From: VGWB01 sp964480945
GTDB taxonomy: Bacteria; Bacteroidota; Ignavibacteria; UBA10030
NCBI GenBank assembly: GCA_964480945.1
Contig: CAYZRX010000011.1
Coordinates: forward strand, 1 to 63,180
Reading direction: 5' to 3'
Length of the DNA stretch: 63,180 nucleotides
In this document: one piece after another, positions 44,655-53,662 of the stretch
Position numbering within the stretch: the first letter of the stretch is position 1
How the letters are laid out: every line of letters begins with the position of its first letter
Program-made: the position numbers and the translations under genes
The notes under the pieces: model-generated
The model's database searches: none
Seen by the model: only the letters and a program-made list of their open reading frames with translations
Told to the model about the DNA's origin: nothing

Positions 44655-45215
44655 TCACGCTCGGTGTCGAAATCCCAACAGCTCGCCCCAGATCACCCAT
44701 CCGTCGAGCGAGGGAAGGGGGACCAGGGTGAAGATGCCGATCACGACATTGAACAACGCAAATACTTCGAGCCAGCCGCTGTCCGACATCTTGGCGATTC
44801 CGAAACTGATGAGACCGGCGGCGATGTTCAGCAGCGGCCCGCCGAGGGCGCGGCCGATGTGGATGCCCTTCGAATAACCGGACTGGTCTTTGAGATGGAG
44901 ATTGATGTTGCGCGTGGCGGTGATCAGAATGGCGTCCATCGGAGCGCCGACGAGCTTTGACGCAAAGACATGTCCGAGACTGTGGATCGCATTCGCGACG
45001 GCGAGGAGCACCCCGTACCCCAGGCCGATGAGCAAATCCTCTTCGGTTGAGGTCCCGCGTTCACCGACAAGGGCAGTCAGGATGCCGAGGAGACACCAGA
45101 AGGGGAGGTTGAGCGACGCGTACGGCGTTGCCATCCATTGTACGCCAAGGAGCGTGAAGAGCTTGCGTCGCGACGTTGTCTGGATGTCCTCGAAGACCAG
45201 AAGAGGTCTTTTCAT
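44655..45215 (-). CDS. M50-type site-2-protease-like membrane protein lacking the catalytic Glu
   Basis: 186 residues from ATG 45215. It has the architecture of peptidase M50: a membrane helix with HSLGHVFASKL (His78, His82), then GRALGGPLLNIAAG and LVPLPSLDGW, which carries the third metal-site residue. The HExxH glutamate is Ser79 here, so proteolysis is doubtful. It may bind a metal or act as a pseudoprotease. The 5' upstream frame is open into the next gene but the shorter start is better placed. Confidence 0.75.
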   Translation of the reverse strand: MKRPLLVFEDIQTTSRRKLFTLLGVQWMATPYASLNLPFWCLLGILTALVGERGTSTEEDLLIGLGYGVLLAVANAIHSLGHVFASKLVGAPMDAILITATRNINLHLKDQSGYSKGIHIGRALGGPLLNIAAGLISFGIAKMSDSGWLEVFALFNVVIGIFTLVPLPSLDGWVIWGELLGFRHRA

Positions 45216-45250
45216 TTCCTTCTCATCTGCAGAGAAATTCAGCTGCGTGT

Positions 45251-45631
45251 CTACGCCGCAGATTCTTTTTGCGAAGCCTCTCGTGCCAGCTTCATTGCCT
45301 GGTTGACCGCGTCGCCGAACGGGCAGGTGAGGATCCTGCCGTACCAATTGGCCTCCGTCACCAATTCCCCCACCGCCTTGGCAACGCCGATGCCGCCGAA
45401 AGCGCCCCCTTGTTTCCTGAGATCACCGACTGCTGCGCTGAGCTTCAGGCTCTTCGTTCGACCGCCTCTCGTCACGAGGAATAAGGCGAGGAACGTGCCG
45501 GGCTCTGTCTCTTCCCAGAAATCCGGCTTCAACCCGGTAATCGTCTCACGGAGGGCGGAAAGGTCTCTGTCGGCGAGCGGCCCGGGACCGTGGATGCAGA
45601 CAACAGCAAAATCTTTCAGTTTGGCGAGCAT
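45251..45631 (-). CDS. Conserved-looking hypothetical protein
   Basis: 126 residues from ATG 45631 with AGGAG eight bases upstream. No signal peptide or membrane helix. The C-terminal part reads GRILTCPFGDAVNQAMKLA, which faintly recalls the GDxVNxAxRL block of class III nucleotidyl cyclases, but no metal Asp or other cyclase motif is seen; I would not assign a function. It lies 32 bases after the SDR gene and 35 before the M50-like gene, so it may be part of a three-gene unit. Confidence 0.6.
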   Translation of the reverse strand: MLAKLKDFAVVCIHGPGPLADRDLSALRETITGLKPDFWEETEPGTFLALFLVTRGGRTKSLKLSAAVGDLRKQGGAFGGIGVAKAVGELVTEANWYGRILTCPFGDAVNQAMKLAREASQKESAA

Positions 45632-45663
45632 TGAATTCTCCTGGGTCGCGTGAGCATGCGCCA

Positions 45664-46461
45664 TCAGTTGAACAAGTCACGTTTGTGAAATCGGGAGAGG
45701 AGAAATCGTCCGATCATCTTTGCCGGTGTGAGCCAGAAGATCCGGACGCCCGTCTTGTCGTTCGCGAGAATCTTCCGGGCCAACCAGGGGGTAACGGTCT
45801 CCACGCGGTCTGCCAGGATGTTGAAGATGCGCTTCGCCCGCTCCCAATCTTCCGGCCGTCCTTCGAATTGCTTTGTGATCAAGTCCGTGATGACCATCCC
45901 CGGCCTGAGGGCACCAACGAGGACCGGAGTTCCTTTCGTTTCCTCAACAAGGGCGTCCGTGAGATACCGGAGGCCGTATTTCGTGGTTCCATAGAGCGTG
46001 AGGCCTTCAACCCTGCGGCCGCTGCTGCCGAGGCCTTCCATATTGTAGAAGCCGCCAAAGCCCTGTTCGATCATTCCCCGAAGGGCGACTGCCGCGCCAT
46101 TCATCGCGCCAAGGATATTCGTCTCTACCACGCTTTTGATTCGCTCGGGCGGGTTCCTCCAGAAGCTCAGCTGCGGATGTGCCATCCCCGCATTGTTGAT
46201 CCAGATGTCCACCTTTCCAAAACGAGATCTGGCTGCGCTCCAGAGAGCTTCCACTTCCTCGAATCTGACTACGTTGCCTGCACAGCCGAGCACGTTCTCA
46301 GTCTTGTGCTTTGCGGACAGTTCGGCTCCTGCTTTGTCGACGCTTGCTTGCGTTCGGCCGTTGATCGTGACCGCACACCCGAGGCTCAGAAAGGCGTCCG
46401 CGAGACCATAGCCGATGCCCCTCGTGCTGCCGGTGATAACAATGCTTTTCATCCCTGGCAT
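45664..46461 (-). CDS. Short-chain dehydrogenase/reductase
   Basis: 265 residues from ATG 46461 (MPGMKSIVITG); a TTG at 46500 and an ATG at 46452 are alternatives. Rossmann motif GSTRGIGYG near the N-terminus, NNAG, and catalytic Tyr and Lys in YGTTKYGL, with the Ser of the triad likely in LGSSGRR. The NMEGLGSSGRR stretch recalls the chlorophyll-b-reductase-like branch of SDRs, which does not by itself imply pigment metabolism. Substrate unknown. Confidence 0.82.
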   Translation of the reverse strand: MPGMKSIVITGSTRGIGYGLADAFLSLGCAVTINGRTQASVDKAGAELSAKHKTENVLGCAGNVVRFEEVEALWSAARSRFGKVDIWINNAGMAHPQLSFWRNPPERIKSVVETNILGAMNGAAVALRGMIEQGFGGFYNMEGLGSSGRRVEGLTLYGTTKYGLRYLTDALVEETKGTPVLVGALRPGMVITDLITKQFEGRPEDWERAKRIFNILADRVETVTPWLARKILANDKTGVRIFWLTPAKMIGRFLLSRFHKRDLFN

Positions 46462-46567
46462 TGCCGAGATTTTTGTCGGTTCAGAATCACTTCCATTCAA
46501 GGTGAAAAAGTGGCTGACGCGAAGGGAATCATTCTCCCTGGCAAAGCTCGCCGCGTCAGTTGCACAC

Positions 46568-46987
46568 TCAGTTCTCCATCTTGATCACAGCGAGCTTCTT
46601 GACGACGTCAGCGCCCTTGGGCTCCTTCACCTCGATCCTGATCAGGGTACCTTCAGGATACCGTTTGGCCTCATCGATGATCTTCATGACGCGTTTGGGT
46701 AGCCCGCTCTTGCGCGCGACTCGCACTGCCCTGTCACCGAGAATAAACGTCGCGGTGAAAGAGCCGCGTGACGGGGAAAGATAGAGGATGTTTCGTTTCT
46801 TGCGCTTCAGGCGGAGCGACCATCCGGCCTTGGGCGAGTAGGATCTCCACTCTTGGTCGTCAATCCTGCATTCGCCGGTCACGTCTGCAATGAGTCTGTC
46901 CCAGAGTGCTTTCGCTGAACCCAGCACGGCAACGAGATCGGACTCCTTGGGCTTCTCAAGCTTATTGATGAACGCATTCGTCAGCAT
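46568..46987 (-). CDS. DUF3788-family protein
   Basis: 139 residues. The conserved signature WSLRLKRKKRNILYLSP followed by GSFTATFILGDRAV and the C-terminal EGTLIRIEV identify DUF3788, a small uncharacterised cytoplasmic family related in fold to YjbR/GyrI-like proteins. No catalytic residue is evident. Its 5' end lies close to the esterase gene at 46995, and the two are probably co-transcribed. Confidence 0.82.
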   Translation of the reverse strand: MLTNAFINKLEKPKESDLVAVLGSAKALWDRLIADVTGECRIDDQEWRSYSPKAGWSLRLKRKKRNILYLSPSRGSFTATFILGDRAVRVARKSGLPKRVMKIIDEAKRYPEGTLIRIEVKEPKGADVVKKLAVIKMEN

Positions 46988-46994
46988 AGTTCAG

Positions 46995-47918
46995 TCAAGG
47001 CCTCGGGTGACTCTTGAAAAACTCCCAGATTGCCTCCGTGGCGTTGAAGTCGCGGCACACCCGGCCGACAAGAAGAGCGGGGAGGTACTGCGGACCATCG
47101 GGCCAGGTATGCCCTCCACCCTGGATGACATAGAGCTTCACTTCTGTATCGTCTCGGCCGTGGGTCCAGGAGTACCACTTCACCGTGCATCTGTCCCTGC
47201 TATCGGTATCCGGCAGCTTGCCGCTCTGCGGCTCTCGAAGGCATCCGTCACAATCGGCCCAGAGACGGACAGCTTCGTCGGTATCGATGATTCGTCCTCG
47301 TCGGCCTCGAACGATGCCGCCACCATGGAAAGGGACAAGAGGATCATCGGTGCCCTGGATGATGAAGACGGACACGGGCTTCTCGGGCTTGAACTGATCC
47401 CTGAATCGCTCGGCGATACCGCCTGACACCGGCGCGATGGCTGCGATGCGAGACGAGAGGTTAGCCGCGAGATAATGGGAAAAAATCCCGCCGTTGGAAA
47501 TGCCGGTGGCGAAGATGCGTTTCGAATCGACGCGATGGTCCATGGAGACCGCATCGATCAAGGCGGCGACGAAGCCGATGTCGTCGACGTTTTCGCGGTG
47601 AGCGCGGGAAACGCTCGGCGCGCGGCCGTCATTCCAATTCTTCCAGAGGCCGTCCGGATAGACGACGATGAATCCTTCGCGGTCGGCCAGCTCGCTGAAG
47701 CGTGTCATGCGCTCGATGCCTGCACCGTCGCCACCACCCCCATGGAAAACAAAGACCAGAGGAACAGCCTGATAGTTAGCGAGATCCGCAGGGACGTGGA
47801 GCAGGTACGTCCGCTTCTGGCCGTGTGGCTCCATCTCCCTCCGGTTCGTATTCTGTGCGGCCGCTTCCTGCGAGAGCGCGAGTGTAGCCAGCACGCAGAG
47901 CGCAAACCGTGAGATCAT
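46995..47918 (-). CDS. Secreted polyhydroxybutyrate-depolymerase/LpqC-like esterase
   Basis: 307 residues from ATG 47918, chosen because it gives a signal peptide (cleavage near AAAQ, 22) and because the longer open frame would overlap the LysE gene. Alpha/beta-hydrolase with oxyanion segment VFHGGGGDG, YPDG, and nucleophile Ser141 in GISNGG. Asp in QGTDDPLVP and His in GGGHTWPD complete the triad. The substrate might be short hydroxyalkanoates, feruloyl esters or other esters. Confidence 0.85.
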   Translation of the reverse strand: MISRFALCVLATLALSQEAAAQNTNRREMEPHGQKRTYLLHVPADLANYQAVPLVFVFHGGGGDGAGIERMTRFSELADREGFIVVYPDGLWKNWNDGRAPSVSRAHRENVDDIGFVAALIDAVSMDHRVDSKRIFATGISNGGIFSHYLAANLSSRIAAIAPVSGGIAERFRDQFKPEKPVSVFIIQGTDDPLVPFHGGGIVRGRRGRIIDTDEAVRLWADCDGCLREPQSGKLPDTDSRDRCTVKWYSWTHGRDDTEVKLYVIQGGGHTWPDGPQYLPALLVGRVCRDFNATEAIWEFFKSHPRP

Positions 47919-47962
47919 TCTCTGAAGGATCTTCCTGGAGGTAGTCAAGATCGGATCCCTCC

Positions 47963-48583
47963 TCACGCTTGCCAAAACGATGTCACTCCCAACCACAATT
48001 GGTACATTCCGAAACATGCCAGTGCGAGGGCAGACACGCCTATCAAGCTTCGATTGACCTTTGGGCCGAGGTTCCCGGCAGCACTAAAAAGGACAACGAT
48101 CATGACCATCATAAGGATCATCGTGCCATAAAAACTTGCCAGCAGCGCAAGGCCGTTCCCTGGCGCTTCACGCCAGCCTTTCAGCAGCAGCGGGCCGAGC
48201 ACTAAAGTCCAGCTGAGGTAGGGGTTCGGGTTCAGCAGATTCACCGTCGCCGCTCTCACCAAGCTCTGTCGGCTGGACTCGACGCGAAGCGCCTTTCTCT
48301 GATCGTACACGCGCCATGCCTTCGCTGCTCCGACCGCCAGGTAGAGTACAAAAAATCCTCCTGAAAATCGCAGGAGCTGTTCAAACCAGAGCGGCAAACG
48401 AGTGAGGATGAGCAATACCAACAAGATGATTGGCCCGTCGCTCAGCAGAGGTGCAAATGCCGCAAGCAGGGTACGCCGCCAGCCGTTCGTGAGGGCTTGG
48501 GAGATCAAGTACGTGGAGAGCGGCCCGGGCATGACAGCGGCCGCGAAGCCATAGGTAATCCCAAGTATCAGGTAGACGAGCAC
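47963..48583 (-). CDS. LysE/RhtB-family exporter
   Basis: 206 residues with six membrane helices. The family opening PGPLSTYLISQAL (about 20-32) and the central NPNPYLSWTLVLGP match LysE/RhtB transporters that export amino acids or related metabolites. It lies 45 bases upstream of the esterase start. Specificity is not readable. Confidence 0.87.
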   Translation of the reverse strand: MLVYLILGITYGFAAAVMPGPLSTYLISQALTNGWRRTLLAAFAPLLSDGPIILLVLLILTRLPLWFEQLLRFSGGFFVLYLAVGAAKAWRVYDQRKALRVESSRQSLVRAATVNLLNPNPYLSWTLVLGPLLLKGWREAPGNGLALLASFYGTMILMMVMIVVLFSAAGNLGPKVNRSLIGVSALALACFGMYQLWLGVTSFWQA

Positions 48584-48718
48584 CGATCGACCGCGTTGTT
48601 GGAAAGGGCTGAAGCCCTTAACGGTTCTTGTTTGGTTTTTGGCAGCTCCGGCCTGCCCGTCTCGCTGCAGCGGTTGCCGCCCGTGCCAGGAAGTCCGTGG
48701 TCGGGCGGCGGGCCAGGC

Positions 48719-49789
48719 TCATTTCGCTGGAAAGCGGGAAGGATCGAGGACCACGTGCTTGATGGATTGGCGGCGGTACGTGTACACGATATGCACCAAC
48801 CCATCTTTCGCTTGAATAACAGAAGGGTAGGAGTATTCCCCCGGCTCGTTCTCGAGCACAAGAACGGGCGTCCAAGACTTCCCATCGCTTGAAATGGCAA
48901 CGTTCAGCGGCGTTCGGGGGCCCCATCCTTTTCCCCCAACATGATTGTACACGAGCAGGCAGCGGCCATCCGACAAGGTCACAGCGTCAATGCCTGAGTT
49001 TGGATTGGGGAGAACCGTTCCCTCGAGGGGGCTCCATGTTCTGCCGCCATCGCGAGACCAGCTCTCTGCGATCACTCCCGCCCGCGTCCGGCAGAGCAGC
49101 TGCAGGACGTCTTCAGAATGCATAAGTATCGTCGGCTGTATTGCGCCGAACCCCTTATCGTCCTTCACCGAACCACTCCGCTGCCAGGTCTTGCCCAGGT
49201 CTTCAGTCCACTCGAAATGGATTTGCCATCCATTCTCCTCGGTGCTGGACGGACAGAGCAGTGTACCGTCATCGAGTTGGACCGGCTTGTCTTTGATGGG
49301 ACCCAGAATGCCATCCGGTAGGCGCACCGGAGTTGACCAACTCGTGCCGTGATCCTCGGAGGTCATGAGCATTCCCCACCACTGGGATGGGGAGGGGCCA
49401 ACTTTGTAGAACAAGAGAAGCGGCCCTTTCTTGGGCTGGAAGAGCACCGGGTTCCACGTTGGGAAGCGTTGCCCGTCAGGCTGCCGTCCGTTGGCCACTT
49501 CGGCGGGAGGAGACCACGCGTTCCCTTGGCGGTGAGAAACCCAGATTCCGACGTCCGGATTTCTTTCCTCCGTTCCCCCGAACCAGGCCGCAACAAGCCG
49601 TTCGCCCGAGGCTGCAATGGTCGAAGCGTGGCACTGGGGCGTTGGCTTGCGGTCGAGCGAGAATATCAGCTCACCCTTGACGTAGCCGGGCTGGTTTGTG
49701 ATCATTTCCTGCCCCCGAACTTGGCCAGCCGGATGGCTGAAGAAGGTCATGAAGATCATGAGCCGGTATGAGAGAACTGAGGGGACCAT
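48719..49789 (-). CDS. Exo-alpha-sialidase-like protein with BNR/Asp-box repeats
   Basis: 356 residues from ATG 49789; the frame is open to 49954 but the shorter form has a plausible signal peptide. A six-bladed propeller with Asp-box motifs SEDHGTSW, TEDLGKTW, SRDGGRTW and SSDGKSW. Family BNR_2 (sialidase-like). The catalytic Asp/Tyr/Glu set is not certain, so it may cleave sialic acid or another terminal sugar, or be inactive. The N-terminal segment is better viewed as a secretion signal than an anchor. Confidence 0.8.
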   Translation of the reverse strand: MVPSVLSYRLMIFMTFFSHPAGQVRGQEMITNQPGYVKGELIFSLDRKPTPQCHASTIAASGERLVAAWFGGTEERNPDVGIWVSHRQGNAWSPPAEVANGRQPDGQRFPTWNPVLFQPKKGPLLLFYKVGPSPSQWWGMLMTSEDHGTSWSTPVRLPDGILGPIKDKPVQLDDGTLLCPSSTEENGWQIHFEWTEDLGKTWQRSGSVKDDKGFGAIQPTILMHSEDVLQLLCRTRAGVIAESWSRDGGRTWSPLEGTVLPNPNSGIDAVTLSDGRCLLVYNHVGGKGWGPRTPLNVAISSDGKSWTPVLVLENEPGEYSYPSVIQAKDGLVHIVYTYRRQSIKHVVLDPSRFPAK

Positions 49790-49863
49790 TTCCCATACTA
49801 TCGATGGCAGACAGCCTCGAGGACTAAAGCTTTGCTTCCGAAAGATTGCGCTTGCCCTAGGGT

Positions 49864-49896
49864 AAGTGACCGTCATCTTCAAAGTGACGGTCACTT
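49864..49896. terminator. Hairpin after the metallo-beta-lactamase-fold gene
   Basis: AAGTGACCGTCA (49864-49875) pairs perfectly with TGACGGTCACTT (49885-49896) around nine bases. It starts two bases beyond the stop of the gene at 49899. There is no T run; it could be a terminator, processing site or operator. Confidence 0.55.
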
Positions 49897-49898
49897 CA

Positions 49899-50633
49899 CT
49901 ACTGCATGTTCCTGATCCGTATTTCGATTCCCTTGTCGCCCTTGAGCAGAGCAACGAGCTTCGCGGTATCGGTGTTGCCGAAGTGGTAGGGGTAGAGGAT
50001 CGCCGGCTTGATCCGTTTCGCTGCCTCGGCCACCATCTCGGGCGTCATCGTATAGGGGAGGTTCATGGGAAGGAACGCGACATCGATCTTCCCGAGGTTC
50101 GACATCTCAGGAATATTCTCCGTATCCCCCGCGATGTACACCCGTTTCCCGCCGAAGGTGAGCACATAGCCGTTACCGGTGCCTTTGGCGTGGAACGGCA
50201 CCCCCTCGCTTCGCATGTGGACGAGATTGTAGGCGGGCACGGCCTCGATCTTGATCCCATCGATTACCCGCGATTCTCCGTTCTTCATCACAATCCCTCC
50301 GGGCATTTTCTCTGCACACGCCGATGTGTAGACGAGCTTCATCTTGTCCGTGCGCACCTTATCGATGGCCGCCACGTCGAGGTGGTCGCCGTGCTCGTGC
50401 GTGACAAGGACGAGATCCGCCTTGGGCATCTTCGAAAAGTCGGCGAATTGACTCACCGGGTCAACATAAATGACCTTTCCCTTGAACTTGAACATCAGTG
50501 AGGCATGGCCGAAGAATGTTATTTGGAGATTGCCATCACGCGCCGGCAAGGTGTCGGTCTCGAACTTCTTCTGGCCGACGATGGTACCTGCCATTGCCGC
50601 GAGGAGAAGTGGGATGGATAGGAATCGGTTCAT
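49899..50633 (-). CDS. Secreted metallo-beta-lactamase-fold hydrolase (UPF0173-like)
   Basis: 244 residues with a signal peptide (about 1-20, GTIVGQ). The metal motif THEHGDHLD, downstream GDT and a late His (YPYHFG) are those of the UPF0173/YtkL group of metal-dependent hydrolases. The secretion signal is unusual for that group, which is mostly cytoplasmic. Substrate is unknown. Confidence 0.85.
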   Translation of the reverse strand: MNRFLSIPLLLAAMAGTIVGQKKFETDTLPARDGNLQITFFGHASLMFKFKGKVIYVDPVSQFADFSKMPKADLVLVTHEHGDHLDVAAIDKVRTDKMKLVYTSACAEKMPGGIVMKNGESRVIDGIKIEAVPAYNLVHMRSEGVPFHAKGTGNGYVLTFGGKRVYIAGDTENIPEMSNLGKIDVAFLPMNLPYTMTPEMVAEAAKRIKPAILYPYHFGNTDTAKLVALLKGDKGIEIRIRNMQ

Positions 50634-50661
50634 AGAATAACTCCTCTCTGCTGGATTTGAT

Positions 50662-51261
50662 TTACCTGAATTTCAGCGCGTGAAAAACATCGTCTCGGAA
50701 ACAATATGCCTGAACGCTCGGGAGATCGTCAAAGAGAAAGAACGTGAAGGCATCCGCTTTGTTCTGCACGTGGATGACATTGATGAGGCAAACCTTATAA
50801 CCCTTGCCGAAATCGGAGTTCAGTCTCACGAAGGCCGTCAAACCGGCGTCGGCACCGAACTCACTCTTCACATCCTCCGTATCAAAAGCCGACGGGGTGC
50901 AAACGGCCTCTCCCGAGAGGTTGAGACACAACGTGAGCAGGAGCGCTCGGTAGAAGGTGTTCGGATCGGCCCCTTTTCTACCATTTCTCTCATACTCTTG
51001 TGCATCGCTCGCCAAAGAACGAATGAGGTAGCGAATCTCCAGCTTGACACTCTTGGACGAGATGGCGTATTGATAGCGTACGTCCGGATTCTCCACGACT
51101 GGAACCACAGAGAAATCCTTCGGCAAGGAGAAGGTCATTGAAGCCTGCCGAAGAGGGGACTCGAACTCCTCTTCCTGTGTTTCCTGGACGGCTCTCTGCT
51201 GCGGAAAGGCAGGGATCGCAATACCGATGACCGCAAGCAGAAGGTTTGCCCATCGTGTCAT
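50662..51261 (-). CDS. Secreted hypothetical protein
   Basis: 199 residues from ATG 51261; GGGAGG is ten bases upstream. GTG 51267 would add two residues. A signal peptide (cleavage near FPQQ, 22) is followed by a mixed alpha/beta sequence with four cysteines late in the chain. No family recognised. Probably periplasmic. Confidence 0.65.
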   Translation of the reverse strand: MTRWANLLLAVIGIAIPAFPQQRAVQETQEEEFESPLRQASMTFSLPKDFSVVPVVENPDVRYQYAISSKSVKLEIRYLIRSLASDAQEYERNGRKGADPNTFYRALLLTLCLNLSGEAVCTPSAFDTEDVKSEFGADAGLTAFVRLNSDFGKGYKVCLINVIHVQNKADAFTFFLFDDLPSVQAYCFRDDVFHALKFR

Positions 51262-51279
51262 TTCCACTTACCTCCCAGG

Positions 51280-53649
51280 CTAGGCAACTCCGCGCAGCTC
51301 GAAGAGGGCCCGGTCAACCGCACCCAGCAGAAGATCGGCGTCCGTCTCCACGAACTGCAGCGGCGGCTTGATCTTCAGGACGTTGTGGTACGGTCCTTCG
51401 GCGCTCAGGAGTATTCCGTCGGCCTTGGCTCGCTCGACCAGCAAGGCCGTTTTCTCCGTTGCCGCGGTGCGCGTTTCGCGATCCCGCACCAGCTCGACTC
51501 CGAGGAAGAGACCGAGACCACGCACATCTCCGATCTCCGGGTGGCGCCCGGCAAGAGTGTGGAATCCTTCCGTGAGATAGCGACCGACGCGCTCCGCGCG
51601 TTTGAGGAGGTGCTCCTCTTCAATCACATCCAGAACAGCCATGCCAACGGCCATCGACACAGGATTCCCGCCGAATGTGCTGAAGAACTCCATCCCATTG
51701 GCGAACGACCGCGCAATCTCGGGCGTCGTGATCACCGCTCCAATCGGATGTCCATTGCCGATCGGCTTTCCCAAGGTGACAATGTCGGGCACCACGCCCT
51801 GTGTCTCGAATGCCCACATGTGACTGCCAACCCGCCCCAAGCCGACCTGCACCTCATCGACCAAACAAAGGCCTCCAGCAGCCCGGACGTGTTTGAAGGC
51901 CTCGCGCAGGTAGCCCGGAGGAAGCACGATTTGTCCGCCGCAGCTGAGCATCGACTCACAGAGAAACAGGGCCGGCGGATGGCCCTCAGAGACCAATCGA
52001 TCACAGAGTTGCCGGACGTGTTCGGCGTAGGCTTGCCCGATGTTCTCTCCCGCGCCGCGGTGCAGACCGCGATACGAGTCGGGCTTTGGGGCTTTATGAG
52101 CCCACGCAGCGAGCCCTTGCCCCCCAGGTCCCTCGCATTTGTACGGGCTAAGATCCACGAGTGTTTGCGTATTGCCGTGGTATGCATCCTCCAGCACGAT
52201 GACGTCGAGCCGACCGGTGTGGGAGCGCGCGAGGCGTACGGCGAGCTCATTTGCCTCGCTTCCGGAGTTCACGAAGTAGCAGACCTGCAGCGGCTCCGGG
52301 AGCGTGGCCGTCAAGCGTCGTGCATACTCAACCATATTCCGGTTCAAGTACCGCGTATTCGTGTTAAGGATTGCCGCTTGGCTCGACAAAGCGCCGACGA
52401 CCCTCGGGTGGCTGTGACCCACATGGCAGACATTGTTGACGCAGTCGAGGTACGCCCGGCCGTCTGGCTCGAACAGAAACTGCCCTCGCCCGCGCACGAT
52501 TTCGAGCGGCGTCTGGTACGACAGACTCAGTGATGAACCTATCCGGATGCGTCGCTCCTTGAGCAGCGTTTCGTAGCTCTCTTTTTGACCACCGGCATCC
52601 AGCACCGGAAGTCCGACGAATCCGCAGGCTTTCCGAAACCGGTTCTCCGTATCACGCCAGTCAACCGAGTGGAACCGTTCCAGCGCCGCCCGCGCCGCCT
52701 TATTACTGATCTGACGATGTTTGTTCTGCGGATCTTCCTCGGCGGCGATGGCCGAAATCGTGACGCTGACACACAGCCGCATGCACATCAGGGGGAAGAG
52801 CGCCTGAACTTCAGTCTCGGTGAGCGCGCGCTTCTGGTGGTAGCCGCGGGCGATCCTCGCGGCCACCTCGAGCGGATCCTCGCTGCCCAGGCCGGCGTAC
52901 GTGCACGCAATCGCGAGCTCATTGACCGTCTGGGACCGCACCATGTCGCCGAAGTCCAGAAGTCCCACGAGCTTCCAGCCTCCAGCCGGGTCCGCGGCGA
53001 GTAAGATGTTTTCGTCGTTTGCATCGTTGTGGATGACGCTCACGGGGAGGTCGGATAGCAGCGGCGCGACGCGTGCACGGTATTGGAGAAGCAGCGTCTC
53101 TACAATCCGACGCTGCTGGAGGTTCGGAATCCGATGCGTGAACGGGCCGATCCACTCGCATCGCCGCAAATCCCATTGCAGCTGCCGGTCCATCGCCGGG
53201 TGCGCGAAGTCAGCCAGGCACCGGTCGAGGTCACCCAGAGCGTTGCCAAGACGCTCGAACGTCCGCTCGTCCCGCGGCCGCACGGTGGCCAGCGGCTTCC
53301 CGTGGAGATAGGTCAGCAGCCTCATCCGATACTCCAGACCATCGCGATTGGAGACAGGACAGATCTCCTTCCCTGACAGCGCTGGTACCACACGCGGGCT
53401 ACCTCCGGAGGACCAAACTCCCGACAGACGATTCATTGCCGCGTTCTGGAATTCCAGCACGCCGGTGCTATGACCGCGGTTGGCGATCTTCACGACGAAG
53501 GTGCCGGCGTCGCTGGCATCGAGCCGAAAATTCTGGTCCCACTCAGCCGGCAACGGTTCCAGCGTGCCGTCGATGTCATAGAGTTCTCGAACGAGCTTCC
53601 TCACAGCCTCACTCGAGAAGCAGGGCCGGCCCTCGACTGTCAATTTCAT
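51280..53649 (-). CDS. APH-type kinase fused to class III aminotransferase-fold phospholyase
   Basis: 789 residues from ATG 53649 (GAGGTGG upstream); ATG 53682 is an alternative overlapping the next gene. Residues 1-340 are an aminoglycoside-phosphotransferase/choline-kinase-like fold with Brenner motif HNDANDEN (207-214) and metal Asp232 in LLDFGDM. Residues 360-789 are a class III aminotransferase-fold PLP enzyme: NSGSEANELA, EDAYHGNT, DEVQVGLGR and Lys628 in TLGKPIGNG as the PLP lysine. In animals the analogous pairs HYKK plus PHYKPL and ETNK plus ETNPPL phosphorylate and then eliminate phosphate from hydroxylysine or ethanolamine. The fusion suggests a two-step degradation of an amino alcohol. 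Confidence 0.88.
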   Translation of the reverse strand: MKLTVEGRPCFSSEAVRKLVRELYDIDGTLEPLPAEWDQNFRLDASDAGTFVVKIANRGHSTGVLEFQNAAMNRLSGVWSSGGSPRVVPALSGKEICPVSNRDGLEYRMRLLTYLHGKPLATVRPRDERTFERLGNALGDLDRCLADFAHPAMDRQLQWDLRRCEWIGPFTHRIPNLQQRRIVETLLLQYRARVAPLLSDLPVSVIHNDANDENILLAADPAGGWKLVGLLDFGDMVRSQTVNELAIACTYAGLGSEDPLEVAARIARGYHQKRALTETEVQALFPLMCMRLCVSVTISAIAAEEDPQNKHRQISNKAARAALERFHSVDWRDTENRFRKACGFVGLPVLDAGGQKESYETLLKERRIRIGSSLSLSYQTPLEIVRGRGQFLFEPDGRAYLDCVNNVCHVGHSHPRVVGALSSQAAILNTNTRYLNRNMVEYARRLTATLPEPLQVCYFVNSGSEANELAVRLARSHTGRLDVIVLEDAYHGNTQTLVDLSPYKCEGPGGQGLAAWAHKAPKPDSYRGLHRGAGENIGQAYAEHVRQLCDRLVSEGHPPALFLCESMLSCGGQIVLPPGYLREAFKHVRAAGGLCLVDEVQVGLGRVGSHMWAFETQGVVPDIVTLGKPIGNGHPIGAVITTPEIARSFANGMEFFSTFGGNPVSMAVGMAVLDVIEEEHLLKRAERVGRYLTEGFHTLAGRHPEIGDVRGLGLFLGVELVRDRETRTAATEKTALLVERAKADGILLSAEGPYHNVLKIKPPLQFVETDADLLLGAVDRALFELRGVA

Positions 53650-53662
53650 ATCCACGGCCACC

